DNA of 20,020 nt from a virus, in IMG/VR virus record IMGVR_UViG_3300031974_000702, positions 1-20,020 of that record, one strand, 5' to 3'. Shown here piece by piece: positions 7,275 to 13,584 of this stretch. Below the pieces are notes generated by a model. That model made no database searches. It saw only the letters and a list, made by a program, of their open reading frames with translations, and had not been told where the DNA came from. Position numbers and translations under genes: made by a program. How positions within the stretch are numbered: the first letter of the stretch is position 1; every line of letters starts with the position of its first letter.

Positions 7275-8339
7275 TTATTGTGGTAATTCTCCGTCAATGC
7301 CCTTGACATACCAATTCATGCCAAGTAACATACCATCATCAGCGACTTCGCCTTCTGGTACCATTAACTCGCCTGCCTGGTTGTAGATAGGTCCCTCGAA
7401 GGAATGTATCTCACCACTTCTCAGAGCGTTCTCTAGGGCGATTGCCTCATACTTCGTCTCAGGTGACATGTTGCGATATGGTGCCATTTCTACCATACCA
7501 CTATCTAAACCCTTCCACGTATCAATTGGTTCCCACGTTCCATCTGCCAATGCTTTCGCTCTGGCAACATAGTATGGTCCCCACTCGTCAATGATTGCGG
7601 TTAGGTGTGCGTCTGGACAAAAGTCATATTGATTACTTGCCTGACCAAATGCCAATACACCATTCTTTTGTGCGACTTGACATGGGGCGTAAGTATCAGT
7701 ATGTTGGACTATAATATCAGCGCCTTGGTTGATTAGTGTCTGTGCGGCGTCTGCCTCTTTACCTGGATCATACCATGTAAATGCCCAGATTATCTTTACC
7801 TTAATATCTGGATTTACTTTCTGTGCGGCCAACATGAAAGAGTTGATACCTCTTACAACTTCTGGTATTGGGAATGATGCGATATAACCTACCACACCAG
7901 TCTTACTCTCTTTACCAGCGATGTGTCCTGCGATTGTTCTACCCTCGTAGAACCTAGAACTGTATGTCGCCACATTTTCTGACCGTATGTACCCAGTAGC
8001 ATGTTCGAACTTCACATCTGGAAACTCTTTTGCCACCTCGTGTGTTTGATCCATATAGTTGAAGGACGTAGTGAAAATCAAATCGTGTCCACTTGCCGCA
8101 AGTTTTCTTATGGCACGGACAGCGTCAGCATTTTCTGGTACGTTCTCAATGTATGTTGTTTCAAACCCTAATTCAATCTCTATGTCCTGACGACCTTGGT
8201 CGTGCATATAAGTCCAACCATGGTCTCCTGGTGGGCCTATGTAAATGAATCCTATTTTGGGGTCTTTTGCGAATGTAGTTGTTGATAATAAAATCAATCC
8301 TATTACTACAAATAGGGTTGAAGTCAGTTTTTTAAACAT
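7275..8339 (-). CDS. BMP-family ABC transporter periplasmic substrate-binding protein (nucleoside/purine type)
   Basis: 354 residues. A Sec signal peptide is clear: basic MFKK, hydrophobic core 8-19, and a TFA|K cleavage site after about residue 24. The mature part reads as a type 1 periplasmic binding protein of the BMP (Bmp/Med/PnrA) family: KIGFIYIGPPGDHGWTY (28-44), NADAVRAIRKLAASGHDLIF (70-89), FPDVKFEHATGY (106-117), PIPEVVRGIN (158-167) and ADIIVQHTD (207-215). There is no Cys lipobox, so it is soluble in the periplasm; Cys220 and Cys241 could form a disulfide. Known relatives bind purine nucleosides or related bases for an ABC importer. No permease or ATPase is adjacent, so it must serve a host transporter. 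GGAG lies 5 bases before the ATG. It is full length with no frameshift and has its own leader and terminator: a host-derived auxiliary metabolic gene. Confidence 0.9.
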   Translation of the reverse strand: MFKKLTSTLFVVIGLILLSTTTFAKDPKIGFIYIGPPGDHGWTYMHDQGRQDIEIELGFETTYIENVPENADAVRAIRKLAASGHDLIFTTSFNYMDQTHEVAKEFPDVKFEHATGYIRSENVATYSSRFYEGRTIAGHIAGKESKTGVVGYIASFPIPEVVRGINSFMLAAQKVNPDIKVKIIWAFTWYDPGKEADAAQTLINQGADIIVQHTDTYAPCQVAQKNGVLAFGQASNQYDFCPDAHLTAIIDEWGPYYVARAKALADGTWEPIDTWKGLDSGMVEMAPYRNMSPETKYEAIALENALRSGEIHSFEGPIYNQAGELMVPEGEVADDGMLLGMNWYVKGIDGELPQ

Positions 8340-8354
8340 ATATTCTCCATATCT

Positions 8355-8371
8355 CGGGACTCACCTTCCCG
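8355..8371 (-). promoter_or_regulatory. Hairpin in the leader of the BMP gene
   Basis: CGGGA and TCCCG (5 bp, 7-base loop) lie just upstream of the ribosome binding site GGAG (8348-8345). The stem could influence translation start or the stability of the message. It does not match any riboswitch consensus I can recall. Short, so moderate to low confidence. Confidence 0.35.
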
Positions 8372-8389
8372 TTGTTTAAGTTGATGACT

Positions 8390-8401
8390 TACTATATAGT
8401 A
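8390..8401. promoter_or_regulatory. 12-base palindrome in the BMP upstream region
   Basis: TACTATATAGTA is a perfect palindrome about 50 bases upstream of the BMP start codon and 17 bases before a plus-strand ATG at 8418. Either strand offers TATAGT as a -10-like element, so it could serve divergent transcription or bind a dimeric regulator. No convincing -35 box is present on either side. AT-rich palindromes also arise by chance. Confidence 0.3.
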
Positions 8402-8417
8402 GTGAGTAGAATTATAT

Positions 8418-8603
8418 ATGTCTGAAAAAAAAGTTAAAACTGAGTATGACTGGCGAGGTGTTGATATCAAGTATGGTAATCGTGGGCCAGAACTAACCAA
8501 AAAATCCACTGTCCATAGAACCTTGAAGAATGAATCCAAGAAGGATAGCACCGCCAATAATCAGCCATCGCCATCTCTCAAGGATTCCAACTCTACTATC
8601 TAA
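8418..8603 (+). CDS. Possible plus-strand small gene, 61 aa (doubtful)
   Basis: The only plus-strand frame that reads like a real protein at its start: MSEKKVKTEYDWRGVDIKYG, then GPELTKKS, in mixed natural codons. The first 25 codons (8418-8492) lie in the otherwise gene-free space upstream of the BMP gene. The remainder (8493-8603) is antisense to the coiled-coil/TM gene, and its Ser/Asn/Lys-rich composition there looks like a shadow. There is no strong ribosome binding site (only GAGTAG at a distance). If real, it is transcribed divergently from the BMP gene from the palindromic region. It may instead be a relic of the insertion that brought in the BMP gene, or chance. Confidence 0.25.
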   Translation: MSEKKVKTEYDWRGVDIKYGNRGPELTKKSTVHRTLKNESKKDSTANNQPSPSLKDSNSTI

Positions 8604-8918
8604 CTTATCCTGTACCTGGTCGATTGCCTCTCGTAAATTGCGACTTTGTGTGGTAATCCTAGAATGTAGGTCTTTTAAATCTTCTTCCCATTCTCGTCTT
8701 CTATCTTCTAATATGGAGAATAGGTCGTCCTGTGAGGTATCAACTCTACGGAGTTTCTCCTCGTGTACCGCCAACATAGATTTTATGCCAGCAGAAATAT
8801 CTGTGAGTTTAGTTATAGCGTTGTCAAGTCTCTCATGGACCTGACCAGATGTCTGCCTGTCTGCTTTTAAGACAGCGATATCTTTAATCAGTTCCTTGAT
8901 TTGTGTTCCGTTCTCCAT
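8493..8918 (-). CDS. Coiled-coil protein with C-terminal membrane segment (XhlA-like lysis candidate)
   Basis: 141 residues. Residues 5-112 form a long heptad-like helix rich in Lys, Glu, Asp, Arg and Leu (MENGTQIKELIKDI ... QVQDKLDSRVGILER). They are followed by one membrane segment, WLIIGGAILLGFILQG (about 118-133), and a short tail. This layout, soluble coiled coil then C-terminal TM, is that of XhlA-type holin-associated proteins and of some tail-anchored phage proteins. Its position after the spanin-like pair supports a lysis function, but sequence similarity to XhlA is only architectural. Its start overlaps the lipoprotein gene by 35 bases. It could also be an inhibitor or scaffold of lysis. 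Confidence 0.55.
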   Translation of the reverse strand: MENGTQIKELIKDIAVLKADRQTSGQVHERLDNAITKLTDISAGIKSMLAVHEEKLRRVDTSQDDLFSILEDRRREWEEDLKDLHSRITTQSRNLREAIDQVQDKLDSRVGILERWRWLIIGGAILLGFILQGSMDSGFFG

Positions 8919-9261
8919 CTTCGTAATATTCCCTATAACTTAATAAAATTTGATTTGTCTCGTATAACTTATTACGAATGTCTGCGAAGTTTAATGATAG
9001 TTTCTTATACCCCTCGTCTGTTACTGCGAACAGGGCAGCATCACCACCTTCTGCTTTCACTTTCTCCATCACTTCATCAATATTGTCTGGAGTTACGATG
9101 ATCCACTCTACATCTATTAACTCTAGTGGTTCTGGATTGGGAATACTAAGAGGTTCTCTTTTCTTCTCAATCTTGTAACTCTGTAGTTCCTTCACCGCAA
9201 CTGCGGCACAGCCATTAAGGAACAGGCCAAAAACTAGGACACTCCCTATTAGGCGTACCAT
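8884..9261 (-). CDS. Outer-membrane lipoprotein, o-spanin (Rz1-like) candidate
   Basis: 125 residues with a lipoprotein signal: MVRLIGSVLVFGLFLNGC, lipobox L15-N-G-Cys18. After cleavage and lipidation at Cys18, the mature protein is about 108 residues with SIPNPEPLEL, VEWIIVTPDNIDEVMEKV and a C-terminal helix NFADIRNKLYETNQILLSYREYYE. The gene begins inside the 3' end of the i-spanin-like gene (47-base overlap), the usual arrangement of Rz/Rz1 pairs. AGGAATTAA precedes the ATG. It is longer than classical Rz1, which is short and Pro-rich, so this would be an unusual o-spanin. A role as another late lipoprotein cannot be excluded. Confidence 0.65.
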   Translation of the reverse strand: MVRLIGSVLVFGLFLNGCAAVAVKELQSYKIEKKREPLSIPNPEPLELIDVEWIIVTPDNIDEVMEKVKAEGGDAALFAVTDEGYKKLSLNFADIRNKLYETNQILLSYREYYEDGERNTNQGTD

Positions 9262-9655
9262 TTAATTCCTCCTCAGTTAGGGGTGACCCACTCGCTATCT
9301 CAGCGCAACGTGTGGCATTCTTACTCGCCCCATTAATAATTCGTTCAACTAACCCTGGCTTGTTCTCTGCCAGGTTTCCTATATCATGTTTGCCCAATCT
9401 CTTAGTCAAACTTGCCTTGTCTTTTTCTAATTTATCTTTTTCTTTTTGTACTTTATCTAACGTACTTCTTATCTTCTTAAAATCTGCGGCCTGACTCTCT
9501 ATGACGTTCTTCTGGTCTTCTACTGCGGATTCTAATTTTATCTGGTTAGATTTAAGGGTAGCGTTATCTTTCTGTAGTTTCTGAACGTATAGGTATCCAC
9601 CTCCGGCACCTGCCATCATCACCAATACTAATCCTATCTTCAAACTACTGAACAT
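9215..9655 (-). CDS. i-spanin (Rz-like) candidate
   Basis: 146 residues. An N-terminal signal-anchor (IGLVLVMMAGAGGGYLYV, about 7-24) is followed by a long charged coiled coil (about 25-90, QKLQKDNATL ... KDKASLTKRLGKHD), then a periplasmic end LVERIINGASKNATRCAEIASG with two Cys (about 117 and 139). Such inner-membrane anchored coiled-coil proteins span the periplasm and, with an o-spanin, fuse inner and outer membranes in the last step of lysis of Gram-negative cells. The overlapping lipoprotein gene downstream strongly supports this pairing. The start joins the stop of the TM-protein gene by TAATG. Spanins are poorly conserved, so the call rests on topology and context. Confidence 0.7.
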   Translation of the reverse strand: MFSSLKIGLVLVMMAGAGGGYLYVQKLQKDNATLKSNQIKLESAVEDQKNVIESQAADFKKIRSTLDKVQKEKDKLEKDKASLTKRLGKHDIGNLAENKPGLVERIINGASKNATRCAEIASGSPLTEEELNGTPNRECPSFWPVP

Positions 9656-9942
9656 TACTGTTTATCAAATTTCTCTAAATCTGCCAATCTACTTTCTAAT
9701 TCATCTATCTTCTTCGTTATGCGTGGGTACTTCTTACGCCATGCGTCTGGATCATTCTGTAACCAAGTCCAACCCCAACGATTTACTAGATATTCTAACG
9801 TACGGTCAAACTTCGCAACACCCCATGTTGCCATTCGTGTATCTTTGAACCAGAATAAGAAAGCGGCACTCAATAGAGAACCACCAATCGCTGTGTAGAT
9901 CCATAATCTATCACCTGCCATCTGTGAAATCATATCCCACAT
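9655..9942 (-). CDS. Single-TM small protein, holin candidate
   Basis: 95 residues with one hydrophobic segment, LWIYTAIGGSLLSAAFLFWF (about 13-32), a short N terminus and a charged C-terminal part (NRWGWTWLQNDPDAWRKKYP, then the helix KKIDELESRLADLEKF). The TM plus a charged tail, in a cassette with spanin-like genes, is compatible with a holin-like pore or pore regulator. The RWGWTWLQNDPDAWRKKYP phrase recurs, from memory, in marine T4-like phages, where the protein is unnamed. TAATG junctions at both ends imply translational coupling with the lipase upstream and the i-spanin downstream. Not proven to be a holin. Confidence 0.55.
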   Translation of the reverse strand: MWDMISQMAGDRLWIYTAIGGSLLSAAFLFWFKDTRMATWGVAKFDRTLEYLVNRWGWTWLQNDPDAWRKKYPRITKKIDELESRLADLEKFDKQ

Positions 9943-10691
9943 TACTTATCCATCTCCCTCTTACAATACTCGTAATAGTTATGAACACCATGGTCACTAA
10001 AACCATCTATCTGTAGGTGTGATACACCTCTGAATGTACCCTTGAACCATTGTTTCATCATGTACCAACGACTAAAGTTTGTCGATACATTACCATCGAT
10101 GTCAAAGTAGATGAAGTTACCACCCTCACCAGATACATGTTTATATCCAATAATCTCAAATGGTACTCTTGTTACTATGTCGTTGTTGTTTCTGTATCTA
10201 TATCTCTCTGTCGTTTTGAAAGACTTGACGAAATTCTTACCACCAACTCTTGGTGATCCATATGTGTATAAGTGTGTCGTAGGTGTGTTCCATCTACTTG
10301 CGGCCAATGTCGCCAATGCCCCACCTAGACTGTGTCCTGTAAAGAAGACATGTTCTTTCTTTGACTTCGTTAGGAAGGCAACTACATCTGCCCATACCTC
10401 GTCCAAGGCATCCCTAAATCCTCTATGGACAAATCCTGTTGGACACTTTACTTTTCTTATCTTTAAATCTGCTTTGATGTCTGACCACTGTGTTGGTTCT
10501 GTGCCACGAAATGCCACACAGGCAATCGCACCATCGTTCCAACAATAGACCTGTGTTCCATCTACGTCAAATAGTTTTGCTTCTGGGTCAAATTCTTTTT
10601 GAAATGCCCCTAAATCCTGATAGGCTGTCATAGACGCCTTTGCCATTATCGTGGCATTTTTCCAATTATGTGTTTTTGTTAGACCTTGCAT
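9942..10691 (-). CDS. Class 3 lipase (alpha/beta hydrolase)
   Basis: 249 residues reading as a fungal-type (class 3) lipase. The oxyanion element is FRGTE (61-65); the nucleophile elbow is TGHSLGGALATL (118-129) with Ser121; the YGSPRVG strand (144-150) follows; NDIVTRVP (170-177) supplies Asp171; and DHGVHNYYEY (233-242) supplies the catalytic His (His234 probable). All the triad residues are present. It has no signal peptide, so it acts in the cytoplasm or must escape via a membrane lesion or virion. It lies immediately before the holin-like and spanin-like genes, coupled by TAATG, and its start overlaps the virion-type gene upstream by 26 bases. Possible jobs are attack on host membrane lipids during lysis, or a virion enzyme. 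Substrate unknown. Confidence 0.88.
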   Translation of the reverse strand: MQGLTKTHNWKNATIMAKASMTAYQDLGAFQKEFDPEAKLFDVDGTQVYCWNDGAIACVAFRGTEPTQWSDIKADLKIRKVKCPTGFVHRGFRDALDEVWADVVAFLTKSKKEHVFFTGHSLGGALATLAASRWNTPTTHLYTYGSPRVGGKNFVKSFKTTERYRYRNNNDIVTRVPFEIIGYKHVSGEGGNFIYFDIDGNVSTNFSRWYMMKQWFKGTFRGVSHLQIDGFSDHGVHNYYEYCKREMDK

Positions 10692-11739
10692 TTTGTTTCC
10701 TTGCTGTTATTGATGTCATTGGTATATACGTCCCAAGTCCAGGTCCCTTTGCGGTCTCTTTCTTCTTCTTTGCGTTCAGAGCATATGCTCGTCTGTAAGT
10801 ATGTGGCGCTTTCATGTTACCAATGCTGGCTATAGGTCTCATCTGATCCACTGGAATAAATGAACCCACGGCATTTTTTATTGTTTTCATACCTTGAACA
10901 TTACCATTCATCATCTTTCTAAACTTCTCTTGTAATTCTGGATACTCGTCTAACTTACTGTAAAACTCTATAACCATCTTAGCGGTATCAACATCAACCT
11001 TCATCTTACCGCCCTTGTCAAAAGTTATCTTATCTTTCGTATTCTCTGAAACTATCTTCTCTAAAACTTTTATGTTGTTATCGTGTGATGAGAATGGGCT
11101 ATCGTAGATGAACTCTGCTTGTTCTTCTATCGTCTTATGTGTGCCAATCTTATCAATACTATCCTTTATCTGTGTGACGAAACTACCATATTTCTTTTCT
11201 TCTTTGTAACCATGTTTCTTCTTCGCCATGTTCATGCCCGTGGCATACATAACTTTTTTCGCATCTTTACCATATCTCTTTACGAAATCTGCCTTCTTTG
11301 GTTTTAGATCCTTTACGAATTTCTCTGCGTCTTTCTCTACCTTATCTGGTACAGCAACTTCTTTTAATCCACGACTAATCTTATGCCACTGACCACCACC
11401 CATGCGATTGTGTCTCAATGCCCTAATCTCACCAGATTGTGAATTTTGTATGACTAATATACCCTGTGGGTTCTTTATCGCCCAAGCGTATAGTGCCCTG
11501 TGACCCTCATCTTCCATGTTGAGATACTTAGACCACTTCTCAAACTTCTTCTTGCCTCGTCTGAACATATCATACAAATCAGGACTTACGTTGAATGTCT
11601 TTGATTTTCTCTTAACTTTCTTTGCCGTCGCTGGCATAGAAACGGCACCATCTCCCGCAACGTTGGCGATATCTTCCCTCTTCAAGGTCTCTTTTAGTGC
11701 CAATAGTTTATTACTAAAATCTGAGAATGATTGTACCAT
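10666..11739 (-). CDS. Virion-type conserved hypothetical protein
   Basis: 357 residues, basic and Lys-rich. N terminus MVQSFSDFSNKLLALKE resembles the short amphipathic start of other proteins in this block. A middle domain FNVSPDLYDMFRRGKKKFEKW ... LVIQNSQSGEIRALR (about 49-111) reads as a folded alpha/beta unit. A segment FVKRYGKDAKKVMYATGMNMAKKKHGY (about 152-178) is a phrase I have seen repeated in several structural-type proteins of T4-like marine phages. The C-terminal third is Lys/Met-rich helical and ends in a basic tail. No enzyme motif. It lies between the lipase and a conserved small virion-type gene. A structural or internal head role is likely but not proven. Confidence 0.65.
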   Translation of the reverse strand: MVQSFSDFSNKLLALKETLKREDIANVAGDGAVSMPATAKKVKRKSKTFNVSPDLYDMFRRGKKKFEKWSKYLNMEDEGHRALYAWAIKNPQGILVIQNSQSGEIRALRHNRMGGGQWHKISRGLKEVAVPDKVEKDAEKFVKDLKPKKADFVKRYGKDAKKVMYATGMNMAKKKHGYKEEKKYGSFVTQIKDSIDKIGTHKTIEEQAEFIYDSPFSSHDNNIKVLEKIVSENTKDKITFDKGGKMKVDVDTAKMVIEFYSKLDEYPELQEKFRKMMNGNVQGMKTIKNAVGSFIPVDQMRPIASIGNMKAPHTYRRAYALNAKKKKETAKGPGLGTYIPMTSITARKQNARSNKNT

Positions 11740-12344
11740 TATACTTCTTCTATGTCCTCTACTGTTACCAATAATACGTCTTTTGTCTTATCATGTATCA
11801 CCTCAAAAACATCATTACCCATAATCGTATCTTGTGGTGCCTGGTCAGAATAGACGTTCACTATATCGCCCTTCTTACCAATCACCTTATCATCTTCATC
11901 GACACCCACATCTTGTATAAGTTTGTATGTGCCTTTCAATAACTTGTCAGCGAAGGTGATTTCTTCTTTTATCTCACCATCATCTTCCAAGACTAAATCA
12001 TTATCTTTTAAATATTTATACAACTCCTTTTCGAGTAATTGTCCGTCACTATCCTGGTATTCCTTGACATGTTCCTTGATAAGAAATAGGGCGGCAGCAT
12101 AACTCGCCACACGGGACTTACCACCAGGCACCTTCTCAATTAATTTCTTTATATTGAATACGAGCCTGTGTAAAATAGTATATGCCTGCCTCTCCTCTAT
12201 CCGTTCAAGTGTCTTGTACTTCCTGAGAACTTTGCCCCTCTTATCAATAATACCAAGGTTATATGCCTCCGTCTTATCAAATGGGGTGACCAATAGTTTC
12301 AGGAATCTGAATGTGATAAAAGCGTCTATTGCCGGACTTGCCAT
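11739..12344 (-). CDS. Conserved T4-like marine phage protein (probable virion)
   Basis: 201 residues. The first two thirds are a compact helical domain (MASPAIDAFITFRFLKLLVT, GGKSRVASYAAALFLIKEH), followed by an acidic C-terminal region (VLEDDGEIKEE) and a beta-rich end containing VIGKKGDIVNVYS and VFEVIHDKTKDVLLVTVEDI. I recall similar proteins in T4-like cyanophages, annotated as structural or hypothetical. It follows directly after the 121-residue gene (TAG then ATG, no gap) and precedes the 357-residue gene by a TAATG overlap, so all three are co-translated. No catalytic motif. Assignment to the virion is by context. Confidence 0.65.
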   Translation of the reverse strand: MASPAIDAFITFRFLKLLVTPFDKTEAYNLGIIDKRGKVLRKYKTLERIEERQAYTILHRLVFNIKKLIEKVPGGKSRVASYAAALFLIKEHVKEYQDSDGQLLEKELYKYLKDNDLVLEDDGEIKEEITFADKLLKGTYKLIQDVGVDEDDKVIGKKGDIVNVYSDQAPQDTIMGNDVFEVIHDKTKDVLLVTVEDIEEV

Positions 12345-12710
12345 CTATATCTTTCTTAATACTTCCATTAGTTTCATGTTTATTAGAACCTGTCTCATCT
12401 CACTGGTGTCCATATACTTTAAGAATATCAAAAATGTCTTTAGAGTAGACCAGTATTCTTGTCCAACTTTATAGAACAGCAAAACTTTTGCCGCATCTGG
12501 ACCAAATACATTTGCCAATACGATTATATGGTTCATAATGAGACGTTCTTTCAATATACCAGTCTTGGTATGTTTCTTAAATAACCTCTTCAGGTATTTA
12601 AAACGTTTCATATCATCATAAAACTCTTTCTCACCAACCGCTTGTGGGTTATCATAATGTTTTATGGCAAACATCAGGACATTGTCCTTCGTCAGTCTAT
12701 CAAATAACAT
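12345..12710 (-). CDS. Conserved T4-like small protein (DUF-type, neck/head candidate)
   Basis: 121 residues, almost entirely helical. The opening MLFDRLTKDNVLMFAIKHYDN and the middle KYLKRLFKKH ... ERLIMNHIIVLANVFG are patterns I recall from a conserved, uncharacterised family of T4-like phages (possibly DUF7207; not checked). There is no membrane segment, metal site or enzyme motif. It is separated by four bases from the gene upstream and abuts the gene downstream. Such strict gene order in T4-like genomes suggests an essential virion or assembly role, but which one cannot be seen. Confidence 0.65.
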   Translation of the reverse strand: MLFDRLTKDNVLMFAIKHYDNPQAVGEKEFYDDMKRFKYLKRLFKKHTKTGILKERLIMNHIIVLANVFGPDAAKVLLFYKVGQEYWSTLKTFLIFLKYMDTSEMRQVLINMKLMEVLRKI

Positions 12711-12714
12711 TGAC

Positions 12715-13137
12715 TTACGCTAATTCTGCGTAAACCTTACATGCTCCATTAGATAATGTTTCGTATTTTAATTTTAATTGTCTCTCAATACCGTCATCAT
12801 TCTTAACTTCACCTGCTGGTTCTTCGCCAGTTTTTCCATATACACCACCATATTTTGACAATGGAATAGATACTGATCCATTCTTATCTGCCATCTCTGG
12901 TAGTTCCCCAACCATCTCAACTCCAAGTCCGTGTAATTTACTTCGTAAATGATTAACAGCGGCCATAGGATTGATATGTTCCATCGCACCAATAGATCCA
13001 ACAAAACGATTAATTCTACTAACAATCTCGTCATTAGTAATATCGTTTAAGTTTAAATCTGAATCAGATGGAGCATTTACTGGAGTAGGTTTTGTTCTAA
13101 TCTCAGTAATATTTTGAAATTCTTTAAACGATTTCAT
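12715..13137 (-). CDS. Virion-type hypothetical protein with MKSFKEF start
   Basis: 140 residues. It begins MKSFKEFQNITE, an amphipathic N terminus found on many structural or core proteins of T4-like marine phages. A low-complexity linker (TKPTPVNAPSDSDL) is followed by a helix (EIVSRINRFVGSIGAMEHINPMAAVNHLRSKL, about 37-68) and a beta-rich C-terminal domain (VEMVGELPEMADKNGSVSIPLSKYGG ... LKYETLSNGACKVYAEL). No enzyme motif. The start overlaps the preceding gene by 14 bases. A head or core protein is plausible; the function is unknown. Confidence 0.65.
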   Translation of the reverse strand: MKSFKEFQNITEIRTKPTPVNAPSDSDLNLNDITNDEIVSRINRFVGSIGAMEHINPMAAVNHLRSKLHGLGVEMVGELPEMADKNGSVSIPLSKYGGVYGKTGEEPAGEVKNDDGIERQLKLKYETLSNGACKVYAELA

Positions 13138-13339
13138 CTAACATCTCCCTTTGCTCTCTCAGGTCATCGCCCATGATTTCCTGAATTACTTTTTTCTTCT
13201 TCTTTTTAGGTTTCGCATCACGCTCCGCCTTGTTTTGTTTCGATTGATTAAGAGAAGCCTCTAATTCGTCCTTCTCTTTCTCAATCGTCTTCTCTACATA
13301 TGGTACGCCACCGGCGCCATATCTAATTCTTTCCGTCAT
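13124..13339 (-). CDS. Small charged hypothetical protein, 71 aa
   Basis: 71 residues: MTERIRYGAGGVPYVEKTIE, then a long Glu/Lys helix with a run of six lysines (DAKPKKKKKKVIQE) and an acidic end. ATG at 13339 is preferred over a GTG three bases upstream because GGAG lies seven bases before it. It overlaps the genes on both sides, as in a translationally coupled string. No domain recognised. From its charge it may be a scaffold-like or nucleic-acid-contacting protein, but that is only a guess from composition. Confidence 0.6.
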   Translation of the reverse strand: MTERIRYGAGGVPYVEKTIEKEKDELEASLNQSKQNKAERDAKPKKKKKKVIQEIMGDDLREQREMLDEIV

Positions 13340-13535
13340 CACTACTCTCCTCTACTACTTCCGCTGGTTTCTCTGCTTCCACTTTCAGTTGTTCACATAC
13401 TTGTATCGCACCACTAATCGCTTGAAGGTCTGACATATTTTTCTTAGTCTGAACCTCAAGGTCTTGTAGGTTTTTTAAAACCACTTTCTTGTTCTCGTTG
13501 AGTTTAGTGAGTTTCGCTTCAATCTCTTTTAACAT
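13323..13535 (-). CDS. Small coiled-coil hypothetical protein, 70 aa
   Basis: 70 residues, mainly one coiled coil: MLKEIEAKLTKLNENKKVVLK ... MSDLQAISGAIQVCEQLK, then an acidic tail. Two starts exist, 13547 and 13535. GGAGATATAC sits in the ideal position before the 13535 ATG and the first ATG overlaps this very site, so 13535 is chosen. It is the first gene after a terminator hairpin, with no clear own promoter, so it may depend on read-through. Small coiled-coil proteins of this sort are found in T4-like head and neck modules as chaperones or fillers; no function can be assigned. Confidence 0.6.
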   Translation of the reverse strand: MLKEIEAKLTKLNENKKVVLKNLQDLEVQTKKNMSDLQAISGAIQVCEQLKVEAEKPAEVVEESSDDGKN

Positions 13536-13555
13536 GTATATCTCCATTTTATAAA

Positions 13556-13574
13556 GGGGACTCTGAGAGTCCCC
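13556..13574 (-). terminator. Rho-independent terminator after the 223-aa structural gene
   Basis: GGGGACTC-TGA-GAGTCCCC is a perfect 8-bp GC-rich stem with a 3-base loop, lying 11 bases past the stop of the gene ending at 13585. On the minus strand it is followed by TTTAT. Its position just before the 13535 gene means it would lower, not abolish, expression of the downstream genes if it leaks. The strength of the stem makes this the best terminator in the window. Confidence 0.75.
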
Positions 13575-13584
13575 ATATTATAAT

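Noticed and set aside
8340-8417. Riboswitch upstream of the BMP gene
   Set aside because: The leader has only a 5-bp stem and no match to the purine or other riboswitch cores I can recall.
8324-8557. A 77-residue minus-strand frame spanning the BMP leader
   Set aside because: It overlaps the end of the coiled-coil gene and the BMP start, has no ribosome site, and would fill the promoter/leader region.
10050-10548. Plus-strand frames antisense to the lipase gene
   Set aside because: They mirror a gene with an intact catalytic triad and lack ribosome sites.
12013-12020. A third TATAAATA on the minus strand
   Set aside because: It lies in the middle of the 201-residue gene, formed by Tyr-Lys-Tyr codons, with no gene start downstream; taken as chance.
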